64,000 nt of DNA from Rotaria sordida (Eukaryota > Rotifera > Eurotatoria > Philodinida > Philodinidae): NCBI GenBank assembly GCA_905250125.1, contig CAJNOL010000977.1, positions 25,516-89,515 of the forward strand. Reading direction: 5' to 3'. Positions 23,029-35,742 of the stretch are shown one piece after another (position 1 is the stretch's first letter; every line of letters begins with the position of its first letter). The notes under the pieces were generated by a model that was not told where the DNA came from, did not search any database, and was given only the letters and a program-made list of their open reading frames with translations. Position numbers and translations under genes: made by a program.

Positions 23029-23553
23029 ATTTTAATTTAAAATAATCCTTGAAAAATTTAATAGTAATCATAGTTTTTGTTAAGGATAATAGCTAAAGTC
23101 AAATATACTTTGTGTTAATATTTACATCTGCTATTTAGATACTCGATGCGATAATCAATTACACAATGTTAGAATTTCTTTTTCTTTTATTAATTTTCAT
23201 CATATTTAAGTTAAATTGATTGAGATCATGTATAATCTTTAGAATCACTTTGCATACGTAAAGAATTTTTATTCATAGGCAGATGTCGTTGAAATGCATT
23301 TTTTTTTCTCTCACTGGTTAAAATTATATACTGAACAAATACACACACAGAGAAAAGAAAATATCTATAGAGTCAAGAATGGTTTACTTCAATAGTTACT
23401 GTTATGTTAGGTAATTATCTTACAAGAACAATCAGCTGTTATTTATTTGTTTATTTAAACACAAATCAAAAAGAAATTGTCAGATTTCGATATATAGTTA
23501 TTCTGAAATGGTGTAATCGATGGTGCGAAAGTTTTATGAGGAAACATATCTAA

Positions 23554-24170
23554 CGAGGGAACCTTCCGAGGTGCTAAAAAGCTTTTGAGCCCAAATTTTG
23601 TCCATTGGTAGGGGATATATAGACTAGAAAAAGCCTAAGATGATATCGGCCCAAGTAGCGATTTGGCTGAGATATCAACTTTTTACTAGAATTTTCCTAT
23701 AGGACCCCATTTTCCCGATAAGATGAAAGTTTCGAGTTTTGAAGTGAAATTTTGTCCATATCAAGGTCTCGACTAGAGTGGCTTATCTACAAAGTTTCAA
23801 AGTTTTTAGACTAAGCATTACCGAGATATAATATTTTCAAAATATCTATGCGTAAAAGGATATCCGTAAAAAGCGTGTTCATGATAACAGGCTAATATCT
23901 CGGTAATACTTAGTATAAGAACTTTGAAACTTTGTAGATAAGCCACTCTAGTCGAGACCTTGATATGAACAAAATTTCACTTCAAAACTCGAAACTTTCA
24001 TCTTATCGGGGATATGGGGTCCTATAGGAAAATACTAGTAAAAAGCTGATATCTCAGCCAAATTGCAACTTGGGCCGATATCATCGTAGGTTTTTTCTAG
24101 TCTATATATTCCCTACTTATGGACAAAATTTGGGCTCAAAAGCTTTTTAGCACCTCGGAAGGTTCCCTCG
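23554..24170. mobile_element. Foldback element, family with CGAGGGAA ends, TAA target duplication (copy 1)
   Basis: The 617-bp element is a near-perfect palindrome. It starts CGAGGGAACCTTCCGAGGTG and ends with the reverse complement, flanked by TAA on both sides (23551-23553 and 24171-24173). Arms of about 270 bp surround a small centre near 23835-23895. It has no coding frame. A TAA (TWA) duplication fits PIF/Harbinger elements, but the class is unproven. Confidence 0.85.
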
Positions 24171-24173
24171 TAA

Positions 24174-26006
24174 GTGTTGGATGTCATTTGACTTTAGGGT
24201 GTCGATGTGAATGATTTGATGTAGGTATGTTTCGTTTGTTTGTCCATACTCATATCCACCCCACACCTTATGAGTTCGATACATAGTAGTAGCTACATCT
24301 TGTCCGGATATCTTTTTTAGTAATATGAAAAAGGAATTAATCAAATACCATATATGAAATAATTGTTCATTTCTTTATTTAGTAAGTCTTCGTATTTGAA
24401 GGCTGTATTCGATTTTATGATAATAAAATGATAAAATTCATTTTAATTTCTACTGCAATATATAGATTATTTTTTTATTTTGTCTATTAAATGTTTAGTC
24501 ATGATTAAATACTATCTACAGATTGATTAATACTTATCTTTAATAACAAATAGTAAAGATGTATTTATTTCATAATATTTTTATAGTATGACTCTTTGGA
24601 TTCATTCGACAAATACTAAGTACTTCATTTTCTTTTTTTTGTGACAAACATCATAACATGGCATAAGTTCTATTAAAAAAAGAACAGACAATATCGATGG
24701 TACTTACACAAAAATATTCTTTCAAAGTTCAATAAACAAGTTCAGTTTATACGGTAAAAAATTTTTTGAAATTGAATTCTACAATAAATAATGTTCATAT
24801 CAAGTTTATTTTTTATTCAAGATTTGATGGTTCATCATTAATAACCCGATAGTTGAGTAAATTACACTTAAAAATATTATCATTTCCTATTAATATTATA
24901 CTAATTTATGCAGTATATGCATCTGTATCAGCTTGATTAAATGTAAAATCAAGTGAACCAGAATATTCTTGATGATTATACAAAGACTAAAGCCCTATAT
25001 ATATATAGCTAGCAACAGTTAATTGGTAATATATACTTTCGGCTATGATTAGACATGTATGACCCTATATGAGCCTCCGAACTGAAAATTTATACTAAAT
25101 TCAGGAGTATAATTATCATTGATTATATTATTGTATATGGACTACAATTATTTCCATAACATACAATGGAAAATGCTAATAAAATAATAGACCATTGTTA
25201 TATGATAACTATGTTGTTTTTTGATATTTTAAAAAAAATTCTGAACATTCATTGTGTGTAGTAAATATATAATTAGCTAAATTATTTATGAAAAAAAAAA
25301 ACATTTGAAAGAATTCATAAATTAGTGCAATATCTATTCTTTAATTCAATCAGTATTATAGATTCAGTTAACATTTTATTAAAAAATTAAAGATATTTAT
25401 TCTATTAATAAGATTATTCAATTAATATTTTTATTGTACGTAAAATTTAAAGATAATTGTACATTATTGCTTTTACATTTTTAGAATATGAAAAGAAGGA
25501 TATTATACAAGTATATTTTATATTAGACTATTAGAGATACAAATAGGGGTACAACAAATCCAAACCTTTGGGATTTTATGTAGAAAGATTTGGGTTTTGG
25601 TTTGGTCTCAAATTACCCAAATTCGATGAAGCACTGTAAGAAAAAGTACCAAAAGAATGAAAAGAATCGAAAGTCTTCAAAATTGATAAAAAGCGGCTTA
25701 GATTTGGTATAAATTTGGATTTGGGTTTGGGATTTGAGTGTTTAAAATTCGGGTTTGGATTTGGTTTCATTCTATCATAAATCAAAAGTTCAAGTCATGT
25801 TAGATTGAAACCAAATCCCAAATCCAAATCTAAATCTTATAGATTTGGTTCCAAATCCCAAATGTGTTAGAGATTTGTTGCACCCCTAGTTTTCATAAAA
25901 CGATATACTGAATTAGATCAGTAAGTAATATCCACAAAGAATACTATAAGATATGACAAAGAAACAAATTCTTGGTTGTTGACAAGTGATACAGTAATAA
26001 ACTCTA
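24174..26006. other. Intergenic DNA with repeats
   Basis: No coding frame was recognised. It contains a telomere-like hairpin at 24195-24269 (TTAGGGTGTCGATGTG ... CATATCCACCCCACACC), an AAATCC-type inverted-repeat element at 25544-25888, and AT-rich sequence elsewhere. Confidence 0.5.
25544..25888. mobile_element. Inverted-repeat element with AAATCC interior, hAT-like ends
   Basis: Ends are TAGGGGTACAACAAATC on the left and GATTTGTTGCACCCCTA on the right, a good inverted repeat with hAT-style TAGGGGTG termini. Much of the interior is AAATCC/GGATTT-type repeat, like the element at 4577-4716. The flanking 8 bp do not match well, so the hAT assignment rests on the ends only. Confidence 0.6.
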
Positions 26007-28207
26007 TTATACTGTGAAAAAGAAGGCAAGGAAAAGTAAGAAAGAAGCAAGAATAGTCATATGTGAAATCATTTGATGTTGGCCACTGTTAAAGGAGCCC
26101 ATGCCATTGAGGCTTAAAAACGAGCAACTTCCTGATGATGGATCACATTTATTGGTTATCATTGACGATAATATCAAATGCTGATCATCGGCTGATACTT
26201 GAATTGGTACTTCGCGAAGAACCATATCAATATTACTTTGATTCATTCGTTTCTCTATGCCCACAAATGCTGTATATGGAGTCAAAATACTGTAATTTAA
26301 GGACAGTTCAATAATGCGTTTTTTTGTTGTTTCTTCCATTTCTGTCGTGTTCTCTTTTAAATCTGTTTCGTCTTGAAAACGTGATTGTAATGAGCCCGTT
26401 GGTGCCTTCTTAGCATGTTGTAGTTCGAGAATGAGAGCTTTAGCAGCAAGACGTGCAATTGATCCTTTGTTATCTATACTGGATATTCGTTCAATTCTTG
26501 CCTCACCTAATCGATGATGATCTTCTTTCGTATAGAGTTCTACAGAAAGATTAACATCTGATGGTAAAGTACTGATATTATCCATGAGACCATAAATAAT
26601 CAAACGATCATTAGCATAAACAGGAGGCAATTGTGTAGGTGCGGTGTGTACATCAATCTCACCAAAATTCCATTTTACTTGAACATTAGTAATGCTTGGT
26701 TGTAGAGCTCTATGAAGTTGTTCCTTGACGTATACATCAACTCTACTGTTTGGTGGAATGAAGACAAATCGACCATTCGTCGCTCGAGCAAGACCTTTAA
26801 CAAGCGCTCGACTAGGTGACATACCTAAGCCAAATGAGAAAATACGAGTAGATGAAGCCATCGATCGACATAAATCAAGTACTGCAGAGACATCAGAAAT
26901 TTCTCCATCAGTAAGAAGAAAGATTTGACGAGAACGACCTTTTACTGGAGGATGTCTTTTTAACCATTGTAATGGTGCTAACTATTAAAAAAAAGCAACA
27001 GTGAGATTGTATGAAATCAAATGATGAAACTTACTAATTCAGTTCCACCTAAATTAGCCTGCATGTGAGTAACCATCTGTTGGGCTTGTCGAATATTTGC
27101 TTTATTATAGACAACAGTAATCTCAGAGAATAAAGCTGTAAAATCAGAGCCAAATCGAATGATGTTAAATTGAGAATTATCAGGAAGACTTTTCAAAAAT
27201 AGCATAACAGCCTCTCGAGTCAAACCAATCTTGTTGTCTGATGTCATTGATCCACTACAGTCAACGATAAAGATAAATTCATTGGTCTCTTCACTATTTC
27301 GCGCTTGTCGACAATCTTCTTCACTAGGAATAAATGTAGCCATGACAGCATTTGATTCGATAGTCAAAATAGTATTAACTTGTTTTTCAGCCAATTCAAT
27401 ATTAATAAGAATATCTCGATCTAATTGAGTATTTTCTTGATCAAATGTTACTACATAAGCGTCTTGTTGATTAAAATCAATTTTAATTGGATGAGATGAT
27501 GAACTAACTTTACGAATTAACTCTCCAGTCTCTCCAACTATCTTCTTGATCAAACAATAAAATTTAATAGTATACGGACTTTTCTGAACATATTTAGAAT
27601 TAGTACTTGCAGGTGATGAAATTCCACCTTGTTTAGAATCATATCGAGGTGCAATAGTAGTAGGAATAACAAAACGAATAATAAATCCATCTATCAAATC
27701 TAATTCAGTGACATATGAAATAGTGATTGTACATTCGGTTGATGGTGGTAATGCACCAACATTAATGATGAAATTATCTTGAGACTTTTCATCTTGTTCC
27801 AATAGATAAGCGCCATGGTTTTCTCGTAGAGCTTGAACATATTCCTTCTGTGCTACTTTTTTCTCTTTGAGTTGAGCAATAATTTCTCGATCATTAATAC
27901 GTGCAACGAATGAGTAGATTGCTGCTTGTTCTTCAATAGGAAAACAATAAATAGCTTCAATCGGTTTATTTTCATCATTACGAAACACTTGAATAATTGT
28001 CACATCGGCAGCAAATGAATGAATTGTTGTTTCGATATAAACTTTCTTCAAAGGAACATAGAGCGATTGAAATTGATCACTATTAACATCATCTATATTT
28101 CGTTTGATTTCAAGTCTTTGACCATGTATTTGTACAAAAAAGAAAAGATATATGTGTAAGATAAATAGTAAGTATTGCCAATTTTTACCTATAAGAAGTA
28201 AATTCAT
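26007..28207 (-). CDS. VIT and von Willebrand A domain surface protein (VWA5A/ITIH-like)
   Basis: Two exons (28207-27035 and 26981-26007) joined by a 53-bp GT-AG intron give 715 residues. A hydrophobic segment at about 10-28 looks like a signal peptide. Residues 45-175 match a VIT domain (YVPLKKVYIETTIHSFAADV, then IYCFPIEEQAAIYSF). A VWA domain begins at about 310 with an intact MIDAS motif D316-C-S-G-S320 and a later LLTDGEISDV. The C-terminus ends in a greasy tail (TILASFLLFLAFFFTV), suggesting a GPI or membrane anchor. VIT plus VWA occurs in inter-alpha-trypsin inhibitor heavy chains and VWA5A proteins, which bind matrix or carry metal-dependent adhesion sites. Frame and splice phase are clean, so the gene looks functional. 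Confidence 0.9.
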
Positions 28208-30918
28208 ATTTTATTACAACTCATAAAATCAATTTTCAAATGTAAACTAGAAGAATATTGCTAACTTACAATGTTTAGTGATTTGAATCATTTAATTATA
28301 AATTTCTATATGAATCTAATAATATTTTATCTAAAAAATAAACATAAGCAATGTATGTTTTATAAATAGTATCTGTTTTTATATGTTCGTTTGTATCAAT
28401 TGGTAACTAAAACATATTGAATTTCAGTCTATCAAAATTTATTATGCAGTTGAATGAATATAATTTGTATTGAAACAATGATTTTTATATGCATCTTTTT
28501 TCAATAAATTATTCGTCGAAGAAAAAAAGAAAGGAAAGTAAAGAACATTTTGTACAAATACAAATCAATTTTTTCCCATTTTATTTATGAAACTCACAAT
28601 GGGTCTTTATCTAAGTATTCTATATCATAGAAAACATAACGATAGATTTTTCACAAAAATATGATATTAACGAAGATGAAGAAGAAATGAAGAGAGAAAA
28701 ACAACAGCAACAGACAATATGAGAAGAGACATCACCATAAGGAGATCACAGAGGCCCGATTAAATCAAGCATTTGTAGTTGCCATCAATGGATGACATCT
28801 GTTGATGCTAATATTGTTAAGACGTACCAACGCATGTCGAAGAGAAGAACAGGACAAAATATGATCACATGTTTTCCTTCAATGGAAAAGGTGTTTATTT
28901 ACTTTAGACACAGCCTTCACTCTCACTCAGTGCTGTCTCGTATATTAATCATATCAACGAGAAAGAGCGCTGTGTTCAAAGTAAAATAGGATCCATTGGA
29001 TGATATTGAGAAATGTGATAACAAAAAAAAGAAATTTTCAAAGTTTCTATAAAATAGCTTAATATTGTATTCATCCACTTGAAAATGTCAGCAAAGATAA
29101 TAAAAGAATAATGAACAGAAATATTTTCTTAGTATTTACATTCAAAGAATTAAAAAAACAAAACAAGATTTATTTTCATGGTTAGCTTCAATTGATCTCA
29201 TCGAACGATATCAAAATTACTTACAAAATTCTGAACTCATCTTTATCATCAGAGAACTTCTATAACTGCACATCACCATAGTTTGAAATTTTTTGTCAAT
29301 ATACATTCAATTCAAATTCCATATTCAACAAAATTGTAAAAGAGACGTTTGATACAAAATCAAAGAAATCGACTGTGAACAAACATGTATTCCATGATAT
29401 TATTAATTTGACTTGTTATATACATTTGAATGTAATCAAGAACTAGCACCTATCTGTCTCGGTTGGTGTGAAGTAATATGATAGACAAATCAATTCTATA
29501 GAATCTTGAGTCAATGAAATGTGTATTCCTCAACAACTTCCAAACGATAGTTCCTACAATTCAGATTTTTTGGGTAGTATAGATGAAGATTACACTACGA
29601 GAAAAACGATAATCAAAATTCTGAATTTTACACTTGCTACTCAGATTCTGCATTTCGATGTGAGAATACAAGTCATCCTGATCGTGCACTATATTTTGTA
29701 TGTGTTGATGGTCAACAAAGTACTTTCGAACTGAACGAGTGAATAGAGAATTTTATTGACAATCTACCTTTTCTGGGTGTGGATTTCGGAGTCTAATGAG
29801 GATCTCTATTCGATAATATTCAGTACACTAATATTTTAATCAGTTTGTTTATTTAATAAAATAAAATAATCAAATATTGTTTATCATCAATATTAGTTCT
29901 AAATATTTGAATAATTATTTCATAAATTAATTGAAATAAATCAATAAGAATATTTCTGATTGCGACCAAGAGTAAATTTTAAACTAAATAAAAGATTTTA
30001 TTTAGATAGAAGAATAAAATTTATTAGATTCTTTTTTTTTTCTTCTTCAATATATATCAATTTGGATAATAAAAGGTTTGGGTGTGGGTGATTAAGGAGA
30101 ATGTTCACACTCCACATCTACCCTTTTATTAGATGTCGCATCTTGTGATATACGATTTTCTTTGATAAAACTTATAGAGCGATGAAAATATGAAACGCAA
30201 ACATGGCTATTCATTATGCTCCACCAGTCGGCTAAAACCTTGATCGTTTATTTAGATCTTACACACAGAGGATGTCAGACATTGGTAAAGAAAAAAGAGT
30301 CGGCTAGTACCAGAACCATAAAAACGTGAATCTGAAGTTTCCTTATGTTGACTATTATTTGAATTAAAATACACATGATTCAATATTTGTTAATCTTTTC
30401 TAACATTGTGAAATAAATGATACTAATAAAAGAATTTCAAAATGATCAATATATTAAAATAAAATCAATTCACTAGAATAGATAAACATCTAATATTGTT
30501 AATATTTATACTAAAAAGATTTGACAGTCCTTTTTTTTTTATTTTCATTATGAAAAATTAATTCCTATCGATTTTGATTAATCTTCATCTATTAATAATT
30601 TATTTATTTTACATATTTTTCTAACTATTACAGAATACTATCAATTAAAACACACTACAAAGAAAACAAATACTGAAAGTTTTATAATAAAGAAGAAGAA
30701 AAAAATATATACATAATCATTCTCTATCGTTATTCATAAAAGAAAAATGATATATATAAAATGAACTCTTTTTATCACAAAATCAGGATTATGAATCATA
30801 TTATTGATACATATATATCATTGTCAGAAAAAGATGAACAATAACAATTATTCTTTTTTTTTTTTTATAAAAGAAAATAATCGAAATCAAACCGATGAGA
30901 TCAAAGAAATATTTTCAA
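28208..30918. other. Intergenic DNA with a possible gene relic and a telomere-like hairpin
   Basis: Around 29340-29740 plus-strand frames give short protein-like stretches (for example a cysteine-containing YSDSAFRCENTSHPDRALYF) broken by stops. This may be a relic of a secreted protein gene, but I cannot name it. A hairpin of (TGTGGG)-like repeats lies at 30068-30130. The rest is AT-rich. Confidence 0.4.
30068..30130. repeat. Telomere-like hairpin with matching AT flanks
   Basis: Left AATAAAAGGTTTGGGTGTGG (from 30068) pairs with right CCACATCTACCCTTTTATT (ending about 30130). The palindrome therefore includes AATAAAAGG outside the G-rich repeat, showing that the hairpin extends beyond simple repeat drift. 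Confidence 0.65.
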
Positions 30919-33900
30919 TTACATTTCTATTATAGTTTGAGTTATTTGCGAACATAATCGTTGTAAATCTTGTGATTTCATAGTTATTGCTTGATTAAAA
31001 TCATTTGATTTTGATTCAAATAAATCACAAAGACGCATTAATTGTTGAGAATTTCGATGTGATGGTGAACGACAAACTACTCTATTCATATAAGAATCTT
31101 GTGGTGTACGTCGATGTAATTCATTACGAAGATTTTGATTATCAGTTTCACTTTCCTATGATAAGAAAATTTAAATAGTATGACGAAAAAAAAAACAAAA
31201 ATTTCTTCTTTCTTTAACATACAGCTAAACGATCTTGTAATAAACCAATTTGGGATATATAACGTTGAATTTGATTTTCAAGTTGAAGAATTTTCTAAAT
31301 ATTAAAGAAATAATTTGAAAGAAAAATTGAATAAAAACAAATACTTGTTCTTGATCTTTATAACGTCGATCAGTATTATCAAGAAGATATTTTAAATCTT
31401 GTGTTTCACCCACTTGTCCACCGATCGGTGAATGACGACTAGGAATCTAAAATATCAAAAACAAAAAAAATGTTCAATTTTTCTAAATAAAATTCAAATA
31501 CCAAATATTCAATTATAAAATACAATGCACAACTCAACTGAATTTGATGAACAAAATGAAATAAGTTCGTTTACATTTCTTATTTTCTTTTCATTCTAGT
31601 GTTTTTATATTTTTTGTAACATATTGTGAGACAAATAGAATGAAACAGTTCGGTTGAATGCTATGAGATTTTCGAGCATGTTAGTAATTTAAGGATCACT
31701 TTGATAATTCTCTTGTAAATGTTGTGTAACTCATAAAATAAAGGTCTCAGTTTACTGCCACAGAAATCTTCTCTAAGTCTTGAACACTTCTTCGTAAGGT
31801 TTCATATATTCTTTCATAAACTCTTGATGCGATTGATGATCCTCACCAATCATACCGGATACACTGAAAAAAATGATACCCTACGAACTTTACTATACCT
31901 TATAAAATCGACGAAACCTTTTAAAGATTTTATGTAAAATCATTACAGATTTTTCTAACCAAAAAAATTACGTAATATATCTTCTAAAGGTGTCGCAGTC
32001 AAGAGATTTCGCACTACATTGATCAGTCAGAAATTCGACCGATCTGACTTCACTCTTTCGTTTATCTATTTACATTCACGATCGATTTCGAATATTACAT
32101 TACTGCTTTTAAACTTCATACTTTTCTATACGAAGCTTATTGCTAAGTCAATGAAGATCGCCCACCCTGCTACGCTGTATCCTTGTAAGGATAAGTATTA
32201 ATAAAAAAACCGGATGGAGTCGAGTGTATTCAAATCACATGATATTTTTAGAATATCTCTAGATTGTAGTGAAGAGAGTATGCTGAAATTTCCAGCTCTT
32301 TACTATGAGATTTTCGCGAGATATGTATCAAACAAGCATCAAAATTTTGGTCTCCCGAAATTCTTTCTGGCCCTTTATTCTATATATCCACTTTTTTTTA
32401 TTTGAAAGATCATATAAGAATTCAGTACCTATCAAAGCCTGAAGAGCAAAAAGGATGACAACTTCGATACCCCCAAAGAGGTTTTAAAAAAGTCCAAATT
32501 TGTAGGGAGGTTTTTGGAATTCGCGAATTGTCATTTTTTTTTCTTCTCAAAAAAAGATTTAGAATTTCAAAAGAGGACTTTGACAAGTGCCACATTCTGA
32601 CATATTCTCTCGAACAAAATATTTAATATATATTGAATGAAGGACCAGAAAGATTTTTTCAAGATCAAATGAACTGTTTTGAATCTCTTGTCTGATGCAT
32701 ATCTTCTGAAAACCTCATGGTATAGAACTGAAAAGTTTAGCATAGCCTCTCATGCCACAGCATAAAAATTTCATACTTGACTCAAAATCGATTTTGAGAG
32801 GCGCGGCTTTAATATTAAGTTTAGATGAATTCTGTTAATACATAAGTTAAAATTAAGAGGATAAGTGATTGGCATGAGGATAATATTATTCTACTGAATT
32901 TTTTCTAGGTTACATGAGATGTATTCTGCGAAAGTAACGATTTTTTAAATAAAACTTAACTAAAGTTTTCGGGATTGAGGAATCTGAATCTCTATACGAT
33001 TTTTCGAAATTTCGGATTGCATTTTATCAAGCTTTACAATCTCACATTTTATTACTGTTAGTCAAGTTTTATTTTTGAAAACAAAGACTATTTTCCCAAA
33101 GAAAATCTTTCCTGATGAAGAAAAAAATGATTGAAATAGTATTGCTCAAATGCAAAATATTAATTCACTTAATTTTAAGTAAATTATATGCTAAGAGAAA
33201 AAACTCAGAAGTTAATATAACAGTTAAATGACCCATTCACCGTCAATATTACCGAATAACGTGACATCAATCTTCCGGTTATTATATATATGAATGATAA
33301 AGTGATCAGTAAATCCTAAATATCATGTTAATGTAAACGGTTCATCCGTTTCAATGGATAGATGTAGATTTGCGGGGATAAATTGAGGGAAATGGTCGTA
33401 TATACAAGGAGATAATTATAAATCTAATAATCAGATGGATTGGTATAGGTTTAGTGGGATTACATTGAAATCCGGATTAAATTTGATCACGAAACTCTTT
33501 TTGAAATCAAATGAAAATAGTTTTGTACGAAACCTTATTTTTACCAAATTAAAAAATGATTTTGATTTCGTTGAAAAATTCAGAACCTTTTTTTAAATTT
33601 CGCGTAATACCATTTTTTGTTCAGTGTACTTTTTCAATAAATCTTTCATGAGTGACATTTGAAGGTCATAATATATGAAAGGGCTTACGAAGATTTCGTA
33701 AACGGTGGAAAAGAGTTTTTTATACGTTGTACTTTCATAAGCTCTTTAAAAATTTATTATTCTGTAGTGTGAAGATGATCGAATTGGTCCCAGATTCGAA
33801 TCCGAGACCGAAAATTTCGGACTCTAATTGTAGGTTATTGTCTTTCGATAGCCAGTGTATAGCGAGTAAAAAAAATCCACATGAAAAACAAAAAGATATT

Positions 33901-35742
33901 ATGGGTTTATTCCTACGATGTATAGTAAGACAAAATCGTATTTTTTGTCTGTTCTTTATTTTTCTACGTATGAATACATATGGTTTCAATTATTGTCTGA
34001 GTATTCAAAAGCTTCTTTTTATTAACTTCTGCATCTAAATATATACATAGACAACAATTGAAGTTATAGATGTTCATACATACAACACTATAGGAAGAAC
34101 AAAAACACGATTTCCTCTTATTGTACATTGAAGTAAAAAAAGTCTTTTTTCTAATGTATTTTTTTTTTTTGTTCTCTGAACTTTAGCTATATATTGATTA
34201 TCAGAAAAAAGCAACCTGTCTTAAGTGCAAGAATAATAGAACGGAGAAATTAAACTAATCATAGATAAGAATAACTAGGACTTACGAAGATTAATTGATT
34301 AACTAGAAATTTGCATCAGAATGAATTAAATTTTTTTTTTATAAGTTTTGGTTGAATGATGAGTTATATTCTCTGACAAACTGATATATTCAACTTAGAT
34401 AAGACACTTTTCATAGAGAAAAATTTCGACAATTCGACTAATTATATTCTTAAAAAACTTCACAGATAGGTTAACTGAATCTGCAGTTGCATTAATTTCT
34501 AATAGTAATGTTAATTTATTGGTCCATCTAAGATAAACTTAATATATCAATGTAATGATGTTCATAGAAGTAGTATTTTATTTCATGTAGGAATCACTCG
34601 AAAGATCGGATTAGTCCTTTCGAAATTTGTGGTTATTATGTCACATGTCATGTTTTAATGCTTTCAAAAAATAGATGTTCACTCTTCCAGGCTTTTAAAT
34701 TATCCTTCCGGAACAAAAAAATTAACAGAAAACCTATTTAAACGTTCCTCTTTTATTTCGTAATTCACTTCTGTCTAGGATGTATATTAAACGATACTAT
34801 TTCTTTCGATAATTCATAATTATAGAAGACATTCAAAAGAGAATCTATCTTTTTTTTTACCATTTGTCGAAGACGTGAACATTCATCTCGATAAAATTGT
34901 AATTGTCGTTTCCATTCTTCAACATTAGCATGACTTTCTTGTAATGCTGTTGTTAATTTTACATTATTATTACGTAATATATCTAATTCTTCTTGATATT
35001 TTTTAATATTATTTGAACTAGTAAAGAATTTCATATGAAAAAAAAATCAAAATCAAAATAATATTTACCTTTGTGCAAGAGCAAATTTAAGTTGAGCATT
35101 TTCTTGTTTTAATTGTAATGATTGATCTAATCGATTTGTTTGTATTGCCCAATCTGATTCAGACTAATACAAAAAAAAAAAAAAATTTCGTTTTTGTTAT
35201 TAATTGAAAAGAAAACTTCATACTCGAAATGTTTGTCGAGCATCAACACTACTACTTCGAAATGCATTTCTTGTTGCTTCTTTTACTTCAATAAATTTAT
35301 CCATAAACTAAAAGAAAAATATTTAAAAAGAAAATAAAAGAAATTCTTCTTTTGTTACTCGTGTTAATTCAGCTTCATTAGCAAAACCTAAACCATAAAC
35401 ATGATTAGCTCTTGAATCAATCCATTGACAAAATTTTTGTGATGTTTTTGTAAAACTCATACGAGCAGTAACAATCGTATTAATAAGTAATTTTGAACCA
35501 TCAACAGATACAATACGATAAACATTTTTTACTGAATCATGAAATATTTGCACATTTACTATACGAAATAAAAGCAATTCGAATTTAAAAATAACTTTTT
35601 TTTTTTGTTTTAATCATTCTAATTTCATACCAGCACCATTTGATAATGGAATCCAAGATTTTCGTGTATCAGGATCAACTTGAAATATATGTGCTTTACA
35701 TGTAAATAAAGGAGATTGTTCACTACAATAAATTTCATACAT
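30919..35742 (-). CDS. homer: Homer scaffold protein (EVH1 plus coiled coil)
   Basis: Eight exons (35742-35631, 35558-35359, 35307-35224, 35163-35069, 35017-34861, 31446-31345, 31294-31223, 31155-30919) sum to 1059 nt, 352 residues, close to the usual Homer length. The N-terminal EVH1 domain reads PLFTCKAHIFQVDPDTRKSW, then FHDSVKNVYRIVSVDGSKLL, SFTKTSQKFCQWIDSRANHV and YGLGFANEAELTR. It is followed by FIEVKEATRNAF, then a long coiled coil with heptad leucines to the end. Homer binds PPxxF-type ligands (metabotropic glutamate receptors, IP3 and ryanodine receptors, Shank) and tetramerises through its coiled coil. One intron (34860-31447) is 3.4 kb and carries a TIR element; all others are under 75 bp. 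Phases agree throughout, so the gene looks intact. Confidence 0.93.
31862..33626. mobile_element. Tc1/mariner-type TIR element in a Homer intron
   Basis: Inverted ends CACTGAAAAAAATGATACC on the left and CATTTTTTGTTCAGTG on the right are flanked by TA on both sides (31860-31861 and 33627-33628). Similarity between the two arms continues inward for tens of bases. The 1765-bp length fits a Tc1-sized element, but no transposase segment was recognised, so it is decayed or non-autonomous. Confidence 0.6.

Noticed and set aside
28680-29000. Frame starting MTSVDANIVKTYQRMSK
   Set aside because: No motif or family pattern, and surrounding DNA is non-coding in character.
33780-33816. GATTCGAATCC, which resembles a tRNA B box / T arm
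   Set aside because: No matching A box, D arm or acceptor stem could be found at the right distance, so it is not called as a tRNA or tRNA-derived SINE.
33727-34038. 103-residue frame inside the long Homer intron
   Set aside because: No recognisable motif, and an overlapping frame of similar length runs on the opposite strand, which points to chance.
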